This document shows, piece by piece, positions 29,417 to 38,611 of a stretch of 64,000 nt of DNA. The DNA comes from Chryseolinea lacunae. Its GTDB lineage: Bacteria; Bacteroidota; Bacteroidia; Cytophagales; Cyclobacteriaceae. Every line of letters begins with the position of its first letter. Position 1 is the first letter of the stretch. The notes beneath the pieces were generated by a model. That model searched no databases, had not been told where the DNA came from, and worked only from the letters and a program-made list of their open reading frames with translations. The stretch is from the NCBI RefSeq assembly GCF_016735595.1, contig NZ_JAERRB010000006.1, positions 186,001 through 250,000 on the forward strand. Direction: 5' to 3'. A program made the position numbers and the translations under genes.

Positions 29417-30733
29417 TTAAGCCGCAGCAAATTGAGAACGTCCTTTCACTCTACCCGATTTCATCATGCCTTCGTAGTGTCTCATGAGCAAGTAGCTTTC
29501 AATTTGCTGAAGGGTATCCAATACCACCCCAACCAAGATGAGAAGCGACGTGCCGCCAAAGAACTGTGCGAAGTTCTGACCTACTCCTGCTTTCACTGCA
29601 AATGCGGGAAGCACTGCAATAGCCGCCAGGAAAAGTGCACCGGGCAATGTGATTCTTGATAAAACAGTGTCTATAAACTCAGCGGTTTGTTTGCCAGGTT
29701 TAACCCCGGGCACAAAGCCACCGTTGCGTTTCAAGTTATCAGCGATGTCGTTCGAGTTGATCGTGATCGCCGTATAGAAGAACGTGAAGATCAAAATCAT
29801 TGACGCGAACAGCAAGCTGTATTGCCATGAATAGGGATCCGAAAATGTAGATCCTATGTAGGCACCGATGTCGCTCTCTCTCCACATGCCTGCAATGAGG
29901 GCGGGGAAGAACATCAACGCTTGCGCGAAGATGATGGGCATTACACCGGCAGAGTTCAACTTCAACGGGATGAAGTCACGTTTGCCTCCGTAGAGCTTGT
30001 TGCCGATCACCTGCTTTGCATACTGGATGGGTATCCGGCGCGTGGCCTGTGTGAGGGCGATTACCGCTACTACTATTCCGAAAAGGACAAACAATTCTAT
30101 GATGAAGAAGATCGCTTTTCCAGGGAACTTGTCGCCGATCTCGGAGATCAACGCTACAGGCAATCTGGATACGATACCGATCATGATAAGCATCGAGATA
30201 CCGTTGCCTATGCCTTTGTCTGTGATTCTTTCGCCAAGCCACATGCAGAACATGGTGCCGGCTATAAGGATCGCTACAGACGTTACATAAAAGAACGGTC
30301 CGGGTTGCAGGATCACCGAAGGATCGATAGCACCTTTGAGGTAGCTATAGCCCTGGAAGATCGTGATGAAGATCGTGAGCACGCGAGTGTATTGATTCAA
30401 ACGCTTACGACCTGAATCGCCTTCTTTCTGCAGCTTCTGGAAATAGGGCACAGCAAATGAAAGGAGCTGTACGATAATCGAAGCCGAGATGTAGGGCATG
30501 ATACCCAATGCGAAAATTGACGCATTGTTAAAGGCCCCACCGGAGAAGGTGTTTATAAAGCCGAGAATACCACTGTTATTTCTGGTCGGATCGAGCCTGT
30601 TCGGATCGATGCCGGGCAGTACAATATAAGAACCCAGTCTGAAGATGATCAGGAATCCCATGGTGTTGAGGATCCTGACTCTCAGGTCTTCTATTGAAAA
30701 GATATTCTTTATGGTCTGAAAGAAACGCTTCAT
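29417..30733 (-). CDS. secY: Protein translocase subunit SecY
   Basis: SecY forms the channel for protein export and membrane insertion, with SecE and SecG. The 438-residue protein shows ten membrane helices. Signature stretches are IFRLGSYIVLPGIDP, GIMPYISASIIVQLL (plug and helix 2 region), YTRVLTIFITIFQGYSYL, GERITDKGIGNGISMLIMIGI and GGTSLLILVGVVLDTLQQIE. Its ATG overlaps the rplO stop as TAATG. Confidence 0.98.
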   Translation of the reverse strand: MKRFFQTIKNIFSIEDLRVRILNTMGFLIIFRLGSYIVLPGIDPNRLDPTRNNSGILGFINTFSGGAFNNASIFALGIMPYISASIIVQLLSFAVPYFQKLQKEGDSGRKRLNQYTRVLTIFITIFQGYSYLKGAIDPSVILQPGPFFYVTSVAILIAGTMFCMWLGERITDKGIGNGISMLIMIGIVSRLPVALISEIGDKFPGKAIFFIIELFVLFGIVVAVIALTQATRRIPIQYAKQVIGNKLYGGKRDFIPLKLNSAGVMPIIFAQALMFFPALIAGMWRESDIGAYIGSTFSDPYSWQYSLLFASMILIFTFFYTAITINSNDIADNLKRNGGFVPGVKPGKQTAEFIDTVLSRITLPGALFLAAIAVLPAFAVKAGVGQNFAQFFGGTSLLILVGVVLDTLQQIESYLLMRHYEGMMKSGRVKGRSQFAAA

Positions 30734-31179
30734 TACTTCACGGTTGTGGCGGTTCCACCTACTTTTTCAATCGCTTGTGTTGCATTAGTCGAGAAGGCAT
30801 GTGCCTCAACGCTAACCTTTGCTTTCAATTCACCTCTTCCCAAAACTTTCACCTTGTCGTTCTTGCCAACAACGCCGTTGTCGATGAGCACTTGAAGGCT
30901 CAGGGCACCCGACTTTGTTTTTTCGGCAAGGGTTTCGAGCACGTCGAGGTTAACTGCTTTGAAATATTCCTTGTTGTTGTTTTTGAAACCGAACTTCGGT
31001 ACGCGACGCTGCAATGGCATCTGTCCGCCTTCGAAGCCTGACTTCTTGGCGTAGCCCGAACGTGACTGAGCACCTTTGTGACCACGACCTGCCGTGCTTC
31101 CACCCGAGCCCTGACCACGGCCAAGTCTCTTGTTAGTTTTTGTTGAACCTTCAGCAGGTTTTAATGTATGCAGCTTCAT
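30733..31179 (-). CDS. rplO: 50S ribosomal protein L15
   Basis: L15 helps late assembly of the large subunit. The 148 residues begin with the Gly/Arg-rich extension KRLGRGQGSGGSTAGRGHKG and include GFEGGQMPLQRRVPKFGF and VKVLGRGELKAKVSVEAHAF. It overlaps secY by one base and starts one base after the rpmD stop. Confidence 0.98.
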   Translation of the reverse strand: MKLHTLKPAEGSTKTNKRLGRGQGSGGSTAGRGHKGAQSRSGYAKKSGFEGGQMPLQRRVPKFGFKNNNKEYFKAVNLDVLETLAEKTKSGALSLQVLIDNGVVGKNDKVKVLGRGELKAKVSVEAHAFSTNATQAIEKVGGTATTVK

Positions 31180-31180
31180 C

Positions 31181-31360
31181 TTAAAGTTCTTTTACAGTAA
31201 TGAGATGATTCACTTTTGAAATCATACCGGCGATCTGGGGCGTGAGCTCCACTTCAACCGTTCTGTTTATCTTACCTAAGCCCAACGCCTGGATCGTGCG
31301 GATCTGAGTTTCGGGTCTTTTGATGGTACTTCTTTTTTGAGTGATCTGTACTTTCGCCAT
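31181..31360 (-). CDS. rpmD: 50S ribosomal protein L30
   Basis: This 59-residue gene starts at the ATG at 31360 ([20 protein letters not shown]) and contains the conserved [17 protein letters not shown]. It lies five bases behind rpsE and one base before rplO. The length and the single alpha/beta domain fit the bacterial L30. Confidence 0.95.
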   Translation of the reverse strand: MAKVQITQKRSTIKRPETQIRTIQALGLGKINRTVEVELTPQIAGMISKVNHLITVKEL

Positions 31361-31365
31361 GTCGC

Positions 31366-31884
31366 TTAGCCGTTAAATACTTTGGACAATGATACTCCTC
31401 TGTTCTTTGCTACGGTGAAGGCGTCGCGCATGCTGGTCAACGCTTTGAAAGTAGCTTTCACCACGTTGTGCGGGTTCGAAGAACCTTTCGATTTCGCCAA
31501 CACGTTGTGAACGCCTGCGCTTTCCAATACGGCACGCATAGCACCACCGGCGATAACACCCGTACCGGGCGATGCAGGCTTCAGCAACACGTGTCCGCCG
31601 CCGAATTTACCAATAGACTCATGGGGCACAGTGCCTTTAATGATGGGCACTTTCACCAGGTGCTTTTTCGCATCGTCGATGCCTTTGGTGATGGCATCGG
31701 TCACTTCGTTGGCTTTACCCAAACCGTAACCTACCACGCCGTTACCATCGCCTACTACGACAATTGCCGCGAAGCTGAAACGACGGCCACCTTTCACCAC
31801 TTTCGCTACGCGCTCGATGGCTACTACTCTTTCCTTAAGATCGATTTCGCTGGCTTTTACTGTGCTTATGTTGCTTACTGACAT
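31366..31884 (-). CDS. rpsE: 30S ribosomal protein S5
   Basis: S5 lies at the mRNA entry channel and contributes to decoding fidelity. The 172-residue protein has the double-stranded RNA-binding part ([40 protein letters not shown]) and the C-terminal domain ([39 protein letters not shown]). Confidence 0.98.
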   Translation of the reverse strand: MSVSNISTVKASEIDLKERVVAIERVAKVVKGGRRFSFAAIVVVGDGNGVVGYGLGKANEVTDAITKGIDDAKKHLVKVPIIKGTVPHESIGKFGGGHVLLKPASPGTGVIAGGAMRAVLESAGVHNVLAKSKGSSNPHNVVKATFKALTSMRDAFTVAKNRGVSLSKVFNG

Positions 31885-31895
31885 ATTTCAGTTTC

Positions 31896-32246
31896 TTAGA
31901 ATTTTAAACCACCTTCTCTGGCACCTTCTGCCAAGGCCTTGATATTTCCGTGATATAAGTATCCGTTGCGGTCGAACACGATGGTTTCAATTCCTGAAGC
32001 CAATGCTTTCTCGGCAATCTTCTTTCCTACATTCTTGGAGAACTCAACGTTCAATTTCGCTTTCTCTCCAAGTTCTGAAGTAGAGGCAGAAACCAGGGTC
32101 ACACCTTTCAAGTCGTCGATTACCTGAACGAACAATCCTTTGTTGCTTCTGAATACTGACAAACGAGGTCTTTCGGTTGTGCCGTTCACTTTCTTGCGAA
32201 CGCCTAACTTGATCCTCTCTCTTCTTTCTTTATTCTTGCCTGCCAT
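31896..32246 (-). CDS. rplR: 50S ribosomal protein L18
   Basis: L18 brings 5S rRNA into the large subunit. The 116 residues start with a basic tail ([20 protein letters not shown]) and contain [20 protein letters not shown] and the conserved end [20 protein letters not shown] 62-base spacer with a perfect hairpin separates it from rplF upstream. Confidence 0.98.
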   Translation of the reverse strand: MAGKNKERRERIKLGVRKKVNGTTERPRLSVFRSNKGLFVQVIDDLKGVTLVSASTSELGEKAKLNVEFSKNVGKKIAEKALASGIETIVFDRNGYLYHGNIKALAEGAREGGLKF

Positions 32247-32287
32247 AGTTCTGTTTTCTATGATGCTTTCTAGTTCCTATTTAAGTT

Positions 32288-32307
32288 AAGTGCAAACCGT
32301 TGCACTT
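32288..32307 (-). other. Intercistronic hairpin between rplF and rplR
   Basis: AAGTGCAA and TTGCACTT form a perfect eight-base-pair stem with loop ACCG, beginning two bases after the rplF stop. No T run follows on the minus strand, so it is not a standard terminator. It could be an RNA processing or stabilising structure or a regulator binding site. Confidence 0.5.
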
Positions 32308-32308
32308 A

Positions 32309-32866
32309 TTATTTAGCAGCAGCCTTACCAGCTTTTCTGCGTACATACTCACCTGTGAAGCGAATACCTTTGCCTTTGTAGGGCTCGATTTTACGGAGCG
32401 ACTTCAATTTGGCGGCGACCTGACCGATCAATTGTTTGTCGATGCCTTCCAGGATGATCGTAGGGTTCTGACCTTTCTCTTGAACCGCCTGAACTTTGAT
32501 TTCAGAAGGAACGGCGAGGAACACGTTGTGTGAATATCCTAAGCTCAGTTCGAGCACGTTGGATTGCGCGTTGGCTTTGTAACCTACACCCACCAGCTCA
32601 AGCTGATGTCTGTAGCCTTTGGAAACGCCTTCTACCATGTTGGCGATCAGTGCGCGGTAGAGACCGTGCATAGATTTGTGACGTTTCTGTTCGGTGGGGC
32701 GTTCAATCACCACGGTGCTGTCTTCATACTTGATGGTGAAGTCAGGATCAATGGCTTGGTACAGTTCGCCTTTGGGACCTTTCACGGTAACCTTGTTGTT
32801 CTCTTTCGAGAAGTTGAAAGTTACACCTGAGGGAATTGTTATCGGTTGCTTACCTATTCGTGACAT
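32309..32866 (-). CDS. rplF: 50S ribosomal protein L6
   Basis: L6 lies near the factor-binding site of the large subunit. The 185-residue two-domain protein has SRIGKQPITIPSGVTFNF, VTVKGPKGEL and the C-terminal signature YKGKGIRFTGEYVRRKAGKA. It follows rpsH by 12 bases. Confidence 0.98.
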   Translation of the reverse strand: MSRIGKQPITIPSGVTFNFSKENNKVTVKGPKGELYQAIDPDFTIKYEDSTVVIERPTEQKRHKSMHGLYRALIANMVEGVSKGYRHQLELVGVGYKANAQSNVLELSLGYSHNVFLAVPSEIKVQAVQEKGQNPTIILEGIDKQLIGQVAAKLKSLRKIEPYKGKGIRFTGEYVRRKAGKAAAK

Positions 32867-32878
32867 GTCTCTTCTTTA

Positions 32879-33274
32879 TTAATACACGTAGCACAATACT
32901 TCTCCACCTATGTTCAGGTTGCGAGCTTCCTTGTCGGTGATCACACCTTTGGAAGTCGACAAAATCGCCACGCCGAGGCCGTTCATTACGCGGGGTAATG
33001 AGCCGGTGTTCACGTACTGGCGCAGACCTGGAGTGCTTATTCTTTCCAGTGTCGTTATCGCTGACTCTTTGGTTTCAGGGTTGTACTTGAGGGCTATTTT
33101 GATGGAGCCCTGGACGTCACCATCCTGGAACTTGTAGTTCAGTATAAACCCCTTGTCAAAAAGAACCTTTGTTATTTCCTTTTTGAGGTTGGAAGCGGGT
33201 ATTTCAACCACTTTATGGTTGGCCTTTATGGCGTTCCGCAACCGGGTTAAGTAATCTGCTATCGGATCAGTCAT
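32879..33274 (-). CDS. rpsH: 30S ribosomal protein S8
   Basis: S8 binds the central domain of 16S rRNA early in assembly and in E. coli represses the spc operon by binding its mRNA. The 131 residues show [39 protein letters not shown] and [21 protein letters not shown] 157-base gap with a terminator hairpin and a consensus promoter separates it from rpsN, so it probably heads a second transcript. That makes an S8-linked control point plausible, as an inference. Confidence 0.98.
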   Translation of the reverse strand: MTDPIADYLTRLRNAIKANHKVVEIPASNLKKEITKVLFDKGFILNYKFQDGDVQGSIKIALKYNPETKESAITTLERISTPGLRQYVNTGSLPRVMNGLGVAILSTSKGVITDKEARNLNIGGEVLCYVY

Positions 33275-33301
33275 CTTATTTATCCTTTTCCTGTATTCTA
33301 T

Positions 33302-33336
33302 TAAAAAAGCAAGCCCGTGTTAAAAAACCGGGCTGC
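33302..33336 (-). terminator. Terminator-like hairpin inside the ribosomal protein cluster
   Basis: On the minus strand GCAGCCCG pairs with CGGGCTTGC (one bulged base), followed by TTTTTTA (33308-33302). It lies 96 bases after the rpsN stop and 28 before the rpsH start codon, immediately downstream of a consensus promoter. It would stop transcripts arriving from rplC-rpsN, or attenuate them. Confidence 0.65.
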
Positions 33337-33366
33337 AAAGATATTGAACAATTTCAATATTCCAAA
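33336..33366 (-). promoter_or_regulatory. Consensus promoter upstream of rpsH with embedded palindrome
   Basis: The minus strand has TTTG (33363-33366), exactly 19 bases, then TATCTTTG (33336-33343), a perfect match to the Bacteroidota pattern and identical in both boxes and spacing to the rplC promoter. Within the spacer, ATATTGAA (33341-33348) and TTCAATAT (33353-33360) form a perfect inverted repeat around CAAT that overlaps the -7 box by three bases. The placement is that of an operator. Confidence 0.7.
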
Positions 33367-33431
33367 CTGTTATCGGGTTTCTCCTTTCGGGGACCTGTAT
33401 ACTCAGCAACCAATATGTATGTGTATGAAAA

Positions 33432-33701
33432 CTACCAGCTCGCCTTTGTGACGCCGGGTATTTTTCCTGCAGAAGCCATTTCACGGAACACGTTACGGCA
33501 AACGCCGAACTTGCCCATATAACCTTTGGGACGACCGGTCAGCTTGCAACGGTTCTTCAAACGAACCGGGGAAGCGTTGCGGGGAAGTTTATCCAGCCCA
33601 GCGTAGTCGCCGGCTTCTTTTAAGGCCTTGCGTTTTGCCGAGTAGGTCGCTACCAGCTTCTCGCGTTTTGTCTGCCTTGCTATTACTGATGTCTTAGCCA
33701 T
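33432..33701 (-). CDS. rpsN: 30S ribosomal protein S14
   Basis: S14 assembles late into the head of the small subunit. The 89-residue long form lacks the zinc-binding Cys pairs of the short form and shows [19 protein letters not shown] and [20 protein letters not shown]. It starts two bases after rplE. Its end is followed by a 157-base intergenic region that breaks the cluster. Confidence 0.98.
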   Translation of the reverse strand: MAKTSVIARQTKREKLVATYSAKRKALKEAGDYAGLDKLPRNASPVRLKNRCKLTGRPKGYMGKFGVCRNVFREMASAGKIPGVTKASW

Positions 33702-33703
33702 GC

Positions 33704-34261
33704 TTATTCTTTGTTTTTATTCGCAAATGGCATCCCGAATGCTTTCAGGAGCTCGTAGCTTTCTTCGTCTGTTCCTGCTGACGTCACGAACGTGATGTCC
33801 ATACCGCTGATTTTGTTCACCTTGTCGATGGAAATTTCAGGGAAGATGATCTGTTCTTTCACGCCCAGGGTATAGTTTCCATGACCGTCGAATCCTTTGG
33901 CCGAAACGCCGCGGAAGTCACGTACACGGGGGAGTGCGATGCTCATCAAACGATCCAGGAATTCGTACATTTTATCGCCGCGCAAGGTTACACGCACGCC
34001 GATGGGCATGTTTTCTCTCAACTTGAAGTTAGAGATCGCTTTCTTGGATTTGGTTGATACCGCTTTCTGACCGCTGATGCTGGTGATTTCTTCCAGTGCC
34101 ACGTCGATCAATTTCTTGTCGGAAACCGCTACACCCATACCTTTGTTGATGCAGATCTTTTCAATCTTGGGAACTTGCATCACTGAACTGTAGGTAAATT
34201 TCTGCTTCAACGCAGGGACAATCTCAGTCAAGTATTTGTCCTTCAATCTAGGAGTTGCCAT
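33704..34261 (-). CDS. rplE: 50S ribosomal protein L5
   Basis: L5 binds 5S rRNA and contacts P-site tRNA. The 185 residues include [58 protein letters not shown] and [18 protein letters not shown]. Its ATG overlaps the rplX stop as TAATG. Confidence 0.98.
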   Translation of the reverse strand: MATPRLKDKYLTEIVPALKQKFTYSSVMQVPKIEKICINKGMGVAVSDKKLIDVALEEITSISGQKAVSTKSKKAISNFKLRENMPIGVRVTLRGDKMYEFLDRLMSIALPRVRDFRGVSAKGFDGHGNYTLGVKEQIIFPEISIDKVNKISGMDITFVTSAGTDEESYELLKAFGMPFANKNKE

Positions 34262-34602
34262 TATTTAATAATTTCTCCGGTTTTCTTGGAATATCTTTGA
34301 AGCTTTCCGTTGCTGTCGGCTTTGCGGCCAACACGGGTAGGCTTTCCGCTGGCAGGATCTACCAACATCAGGTTGCTGATGTGCACACCTGCTTCGGTTT
34401 TCTTGATGCCGCCTTCGGGCTTGCCTGCAGAAGGTTTCGTGTGTTTAGTCACGATGTTGATGCCTTCTACGATGGCTCTGCTTTTCTCGCGTACTACTTC
34501 GAGTACTTTACCCGTCTTGCCACGATCGTCGCCAGCCAACACCTTCACGGTGTCGCCCTTGCGGATGTGCAATTTGGTGTTAACTGCTTTTTTCTTCTCC
34601 AT
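34261..34602 (-). CDS. rplX: 50S ribosomal protein L24
   Basis: L24 starts large subunit assembly at the 5' domain of 23S rRNA. The 113 residues carry a KOW motif ([20 protein letters not shown]) and the [20 protein letters not shown] stretch. It lies three bases behind rplN and overlaps rplE by one base. Confidence 0.98.
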   Translation of the reverse strand: MEKKKAVNTKLHIRKGDTVKVLAGDDRGKTGKVLEVVREKSRAIVEGINIVTKHTKPSAGKPEGGIKKTEAGVHISNLMLVDPASGKPTRVGRKADSNGKLQRYSKKTGEIIK

Positions 34603-34605
34603 GGC

Positions 34606-34974
34606 TTAGATTACTTCAGGGGCCAGTGAAACAATTTTCATGAACTGCTTTTCTCTCAGTTCGCGGGCAACGGGACCGAAAATACGGGTTCCACGGGGCT
34701 CGTCCTGAGCGTTCAAAAGAACGGCAGCATTATCTTCGAAACGGATGTACGATCCGTCTTTTCTTCTAACTTCTTTCGTAGTTCTCACCACGACAGCTTT
34801 CGACACAGTGCCTTTTTTAACCTGGCTGCTGGGCATGGCCGACTTCACAGTCACCACGATTTTGTCGCCCACGGAAGCGTAGCGTCTTCTGGTTCCGCCA
34901 AGTACGTGCATACACAGTACTTCTTTTGCTCCACTGTTATCTGCGACGGTAAGTCTTGATTCGGTGCTTATCAT
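34606..34974 (-). CDS. rplN: 50S ribosomal protein L14
   Basis: L14 forms an intersubunit bridge and is the site where silencing factor RsfS binds. The 122 residues include [34 protein letters not shown] and [20 protein letters not shown]. Two bases separate it from rpsQ. Confidence 0.98.
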   Translation of the reverse strand: MISTESRLTVADNSGAKEVLCMHVLGGTRRRYASVGDKIVVTVKSAMPSSQVKKGTVSKAVVVRTTKEVRRKDGSYIRFEDNAAVLLNAQDEPRGTRIFGPVARELREKQFMKIVSLAPEVI

Positions 34975-34976
34975 AA

Positions 34977-35231
34977 TTACTTAGCTTTTTCAACTATTTC
35001 CACTAATCTCCAACGCTTGTCCTTGCTCAGGGGGCGTGTTTCCGTGATGCGAACGGTGTCGCCGATACCCGCTGTGTTGGCTTCGTCGTGTGCTTTGAAC
35101 TTTGTGGTTCTGTTCACAAACTTACCGTAGATCGGGTGCTTTACTTTTCTGTCGACGGCCACGGTGATGGTCTTCTGCATTTTATTGCTAACCACTTTTC
35201 CGACGCGTTCTTTTCTTTCGTTCCTTTCCAT
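34977..35231 (-). CDS. rpsQ: 30S ribosomal protein S17
   Basis: S17 is a primary 16S rRNA binder with an OB fold. The 84 residues contain [35 protein letters not shown] and the family signature [20 protein letters not shown]. Confidence 0.98.
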   Translation of the reverse strand: MERNERKERVGKVVSNKMQKTITVAVDRKVKHPIYGKFVNRTTKFKAHDEANTAGIGDTVRITETRPLSKDKRWRLVEIVEKAK

Positions 35232-35238
35232 ACAGGAA

Positions 35239-35433
35239 TTATTTTTGAATTTCTTTAGCTCTCAATTCAGTGTTCAGTCTGGCTACCAGCTTGCGGCTTT
35301 CCCGAAGTTTCATCGGGTTTTCGATCGCTGTTACCTGATGCGCAAACTGCATCTTACGGAGGGCTTCTTTCTCTACGCCGATCTTTTCTTTCAACTCGGC
35401 GATGTTCAATGCTTTGATGTCTGAATTTTTCAT
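35239..35433 (-). CDS. rpmC: 50S ribosomal protein L29
   Basis: L29 is a helical hairpin at the tunnel exit, part of the docking site for trigger factor and SRP. The 64 residues contain [20 protein letters not shown] and the conserved [21 protein letters not shown]. It overlaps the rplP stop by four bases (ATGA), so translation is probably coupled. Confidence 0.96.
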   Translation of the reverse strand: MKNSDIKALNIAELKEKIGVEKEALRKMQFAHQVTAIENPMKLRESRKLVARLNTELRAKEIQK

Positions 35434-35861
35434 GCCTTAGTTGCTTCTACGTAGTCGTGTTTCACCGTAAACTTCGTTTTCATAGGCAGTTTTCCTTCTG
35501 CCAAACGCAATGCTTCTTTTGCTGTAGCGATATCCACGCCACCTGCTTCGAAGAGAATGGTGCCGGGCTTAATCACGGCTACCCAGTATTCAGGAGCTCC
35601 TTTACCCTTACCCATACGAACCTCTGCAGGTTTGCGGGTAACTGGTTTGTCGGGGAAAATGCGGATCCAAACCTGGCCTTCACGCTTCATGGCGCGGGTC
35701 ACTGCGATACGCGCAGCTTCCAATTGACGGGCAGTGATCCATCCCCCTTCGAGGGCTTTCAATCCAAATGAACCGAATGCAATGGAGTGACCTCTCGTGG
35801 CCATACCTTTCACACGGCCCTTTTGCATCTTTCTGAATTTCGTTCGTTTCGGCTGTAACAT
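35430..35861 (-). CDS. rplP: 50S ribosomal protein L16
   Basis: L16 contacts A-site tRNA and shapes the peptidyl transferase region. The 143 residues include [60 protein letters not shown] and [19 protein letters not shown]. The [10 protein letters not shown] loop holds the Arg that is hydroxylated in E. coli. Confidence 0.98.
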   Translation of the reverse strand: MLQPKRTKFRKMQKGRVKGMATRGHSIAFGSFGLKALEGGWITARQLEAARIAVTRAMKREGQVWIRIFPDKPVTRKPAEVRMGKGKGAPEYWVAVIKPGTILFEAGGVDIATAKEALRLAEGKLPMKTKFTVKHDYVEATKA

Positions 35862-35895
35862 TGTTACCTATTCTTTATAGTGCTTCGAAATATTA

Positions 35896-36732
35896 TTATC
35901 CGTTTCTTCTAGGTCCGCCGCCACGGTTACTACCGCCGTCGCGTCGTTGGCCTCCGCCTTCACCACCGCGACGATCGCCGCCTGGTCTTCCACCACCGCG
36001 TCTGTCGCGTCCACCTCTGTCGTTACCGCCTCGCTCGTTGCCACCTTTTTGTCCAGGGCCTTGTTGTGCGTTGCTTACTGCGCCTACGTTAGGGGAAAGA
36101 TCACGTTTGCCGTAAACTTCGCCTTTGAAGATCCATACTTTGATACCGATCTTACCGTACACAGTTTGTGACTCAGAAAGTGCATAGTCGATGTCCGCAC
36201 GCAACGTGTGCAAGGGAATTCTGCCTTCCTTATATTGCTCTGTTCTTGCCATTTCGGCACCGGCCAAACGGCCCGAGCATTTAATCTTGATGCCTTCTGC
36301 ACCCACACGCATGGCCGAGGCAATCGCTTGCTTCATGGCACGTTTGTAAGAAATACGGGCTTCAATTTGTTGTGCGATCGATTCGCCTACCAATTTAGAA
36401 TCCAGTTCAGGACGCTTAATTTCGAAGATGTTGATTTGAACATCTTTGTTGGTAAGCTTCTTCAATTCTTCTTTGATCTTGTCGACCTCGTTTCCGCCTT
36501 TACCAATCACAACGCCGGGACGGGCAGTGTGGATGGTCAACGTGATGCGCTTCAGGGTTCTTTCGATTACCACTTTGGCGATACCACCTTTGGGGATACG
36601 TGCTTCTACATATTTTCTGATTTTTTGGTCTTCAACCAGTTTATCAGAGAAGGTTTTGCCACCATACCAGTTGGAATCCCAGCCGCGTACGATGCCCAAT
36701 CTAAAACCTACAGGATTAATTTTTTGTCCCAT
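35896..36732 (-). CDS. rpsC: 30S ribosomal protein S3 with Arg/Gly-rich tail
   Basis: S3 lines the mRNA entry channel and has helicase activity with S4 and S5. The KH domain ([20 protein letters not shown]) and the C-terminal S3 domain ([38 protein letters not shown]) are standard. From about residue 217 to 278 comes a low-complexity tail full of RGG and GGxR units ([20 protein letters not shown]). Most S3 proteins are about 210-240 residues, so this is a clear extension, probably disordered, with RNA-binding character. Confidence 0.97.
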   Translation of the reverse strand: MGQKINPVGFRLGIVRGWDSNWYGGKTFSDKLVEDQKIRKYVEARIPKGGIAKVVIERTLKRITLTIHTARPGVVIGKGGNEVDKIKEELKKLTNKDVQINIFEIKRPELDSKLVGESIAQQIEARISYKRAMKQAIASAMRVGAEGIKIKCSGRLAGAEMARTEQYKEGRIPLHTLRADIDYALSESQTVYGKIGIKVWIFKGEVYGKRDLSPNVGAVSNAQQGPGQKGGNERGGNDRGGRDRRGGGRPGGDRRGGEGGGQRRDGGSNRGGGPRRNG

Positions 36733-36734
36733 TA

Positions 36735-37205
36735 TTATTCCTTCGTTTCTTTTTCAGTCGATGATACTTCAGTGCCTGTCTTTTTCAAGCTGGCTACTAC
36801 CAGTGTTACGTGGTTTGAACGCTTGCGCACCCGGTGAGCTCGTCCTTGGGGAGCGGGTCTCAGTCTTTTCAGAATGCGGCCACCATCCACAAAGATGTCT
36901 TTCACATAGAGGTCTGCGTCTTCCAGTTTCACATCCTGGTGTTTTGCTTCCCAGCTAGAGATCGCGGAGAGGAGCAATTTTTCCAGTTTAGGAGCGCCAA
37001 CTTTGGGCTCGTATTTCAGGATGTTCAGTGCCTTGTTAACACGCTCGCCACGGATCAGGTCAGCCACAAGACGCATCTTGCGGGGTGATGTAGGCACGTT
37101 TTTCAACTTGGCTACCGAAGGGCCGGTCTTGGCCGCCTCTTTTCTGGCGTCGCGCTTCTCGCGCTTCAGCACAGATTTTTTAGTTTTTTTCGCTACAGCT
37201 TCCAT
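36735..37205 (-). CDS. rplV: 50S ribosomal protein L22 with N-terminal extension
   Basis: L22 reaches into the peptide exit tunnel with a long hairpin. The usual domain begins at about residue 32 ([20 protein letters not shown]) and includes [20 protein letters not shown], the hairpin tip. The first 30 residues are Lys/Ala-rich ([20 protein letters not shown]) and are absent from most L22 proteins. It lies two bases before rpsC. Confidence 0.98.
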   Translation of the reverse strand: MEAVAKKTKKSVLKREKRDARKEAAKTGPSVAKLKNVPTSPRKMRLVADLIRGERVNKALNILKYEPKVGAPKLEKLLLSAISSWEAKHQDVKLEDADLYVKDIFVDGGRILKRLRPAPQGRAHRVRKRSNHVTLVVASLKKTGTEVSSTEKETKE

Positions 37206-37208
37206 GGT

Positions 37209-37487
37209 TTACTTAGCGTTATCTTTCTTGTTGCCAGAGTGTCCGCGGAAGGTACGTGTAGGGGCGAATTCGCCTAACTTGTGGCCTACCATGTTTTCCG
37301 TAACATATACCGGAATGAATTTATTTCCATTGTGAACAGCAAACGTATGTCCGATCATCTCGGGAATTACGGTTGATCTTCTTGACCAGGTTTTGATAAC
37401 TGATTTCTTACCTGATTTTTCAGTGGCTTCTACTTTCTTCAAGAGACGGAAGTCACTATATGGTCCCTTTTTTATCGAGCGTCCCAT
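37209..37487 (-). CDS. rpsS: 30S ribosomal protein S19
   Basis: S19 pairs with S13 at the head of the small subunit. The 92 residues contain [40 protein letters not shown] and [16 protein letters not shown]. Its ATG overlaps the rplB stop by one base. Confidence 0.98.
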   Translation of the reverse strand: MGRSIKKGPYSDFRLLKKVEATEKSGKKSVIKTWSRRSTVIPEMIGHTFAVHNGNKFIPVYVTENMVGHKLGEFAPTRTFRGHSGNKKDNAK

Positions 37488-38311
37488 TATTTTTTCCTCT
37501 TAGCTATGATTAGACGATCAGAATACTTCTTCGGATGGCGTGTTTTCTTGCCTTTCGAGTACAAGCCCTTACGTGATCTAGGGTGACCACCTGAAGCACG
37601 ACCTTCACCACCACCCATCGGGTGATCTACAGGGTTCATGGCTACGGCACGGGTGCGGGGGCGAATACCTCTCCAGCGTGAACGACCGGCTTTACCAACG
37701 CTTTCGTTCATGTGGTCAGGATTGGAGGTTGCTCCGATCGTGGCGATACAAACATCCAATACGTTGCGCATTTCGCCAGAAGGCATCTTCAGGGTTGCCA
37801 TGCCGTTTTCACGAGCCAGCAACTGAACAAAGCATCCAGCGCTGCGGGCGATGGCGCCACCTTTTCCGGGCTTCATTTCCACGTTGTGTACGATTGTACC
37901 CAGGGGAATTTTAGCCAGGGGAAGTGCATTGCCTACTTCAGGAGCTACGTCGGCACCGGAAATGATTTCCTGGCCAGCTTTCAATCCATCGGGAGCAATG
38001 ATGTATGTCTTCGATCCGTCAGCGTAGTACAGCAGGGCAACGCGAGCTGAACGAGTGGGATCGTATTCAATCGATTTTACGGTTGCAGGGATACCGGTTT
38101 TGTCACGTTTGAAGTCGATGATTCTCAACTTCTGTTTGTGACCACCGCCGATATAGCGCATGGTAGTGCGTCCGTTGTTGTTCCGTCCACCGGTTTTCTT
38201 GATGGTGGTAACTAAGGACTTCTCCGGAATGTTTGTCGTGATATCATCGAACGAGGGCGCGAGTCTGTGTCGCGTTCCTGCGGTTATCGGTTTTAATTTC
38301 TTCAGCGCCAT
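37487..38311 (-). CDS. rplB: 50S ribosomal protein L2
   Basis: L2 is required for subunit joining and peptidyl transfer. The 274-residue protein shows [59 protein letters not shown] and the highly conserved end [20 protein letters not shown], with the functionally important His. It follows rplW by 12 bases. Confidence 0.98.
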   Translation of the reverse strand: MALKKLKPITAGTRHRLAPSFDDITTNIPEKSLVTTIKKTGGRNNNGRTTMRYIGGGHKQKLRIIDFKRDKTGIPATVKSIEYDPTRSARVALLYYADGSKTYIIAPDGLKAGQEIISGADVAPEVGNALPLAKIPLGTIVHNVEMKPGKGGAIARSAGCFVQLLARENGMATLKMPSGEMRNVLDVCIATIGATSNPDHMNESVGKAGRSRWRGIRPRTRAVAMNPVDHPMGGGEGRASGGHPRSRKGLYSKGKKTRHPKKYSDRLIIAKRKK

Positions 38312-38323
38312 TGCTCTAAAAAA

Positions 38324-38611
38324 TTAGACGTTGCTATAAAAATCAATTACTTCGCCTGCAGCCAGGGTAACGATAGCTTTTTTGTAGCTGGGCTTGCGAC
38401 CTGCCAATACACCGGCTTTCGTGTAACGGGTCTTTTTCTTGCCCATCACTACCATGGTGTTTACACGCTCTACGTTAACGGCATACTGCTTTTCTACGGC
38501 CTTCTTGATCTCGACTTTGTTGGCATCGAAAGCAACGATGAACCCGTACTTTCCTTTTTCATTCAGTGCAGAGACTTTCTCTGTCACCAGGGGTTTCTTC
38601 AGGGTACTCAT
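38324..38611 (-). CDS. rplW: 50S ribosomal protein L23
   Basis: L23 is the main docking site of trigger factor and SRP at the tunnel exit. The 95 residues include KPLVTEKVSALNEKGKYGFI, ANKVEIKKAVEKQYAVNVER and the TMVVMGKKKTRYTKAGVLAG stretch. Its start overlaps the rplD stop by one base. Confidence 0.97.
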   Translation of the reverse strand: MSTLKKPLVTEKVSALNEKGKYGFIVAFDANKVEIKKAVEKQYAVNVERVNTMVVMGKKKTRYTKAGVLAGRKPSYKKAIVTLAAGEVIDFYSNV

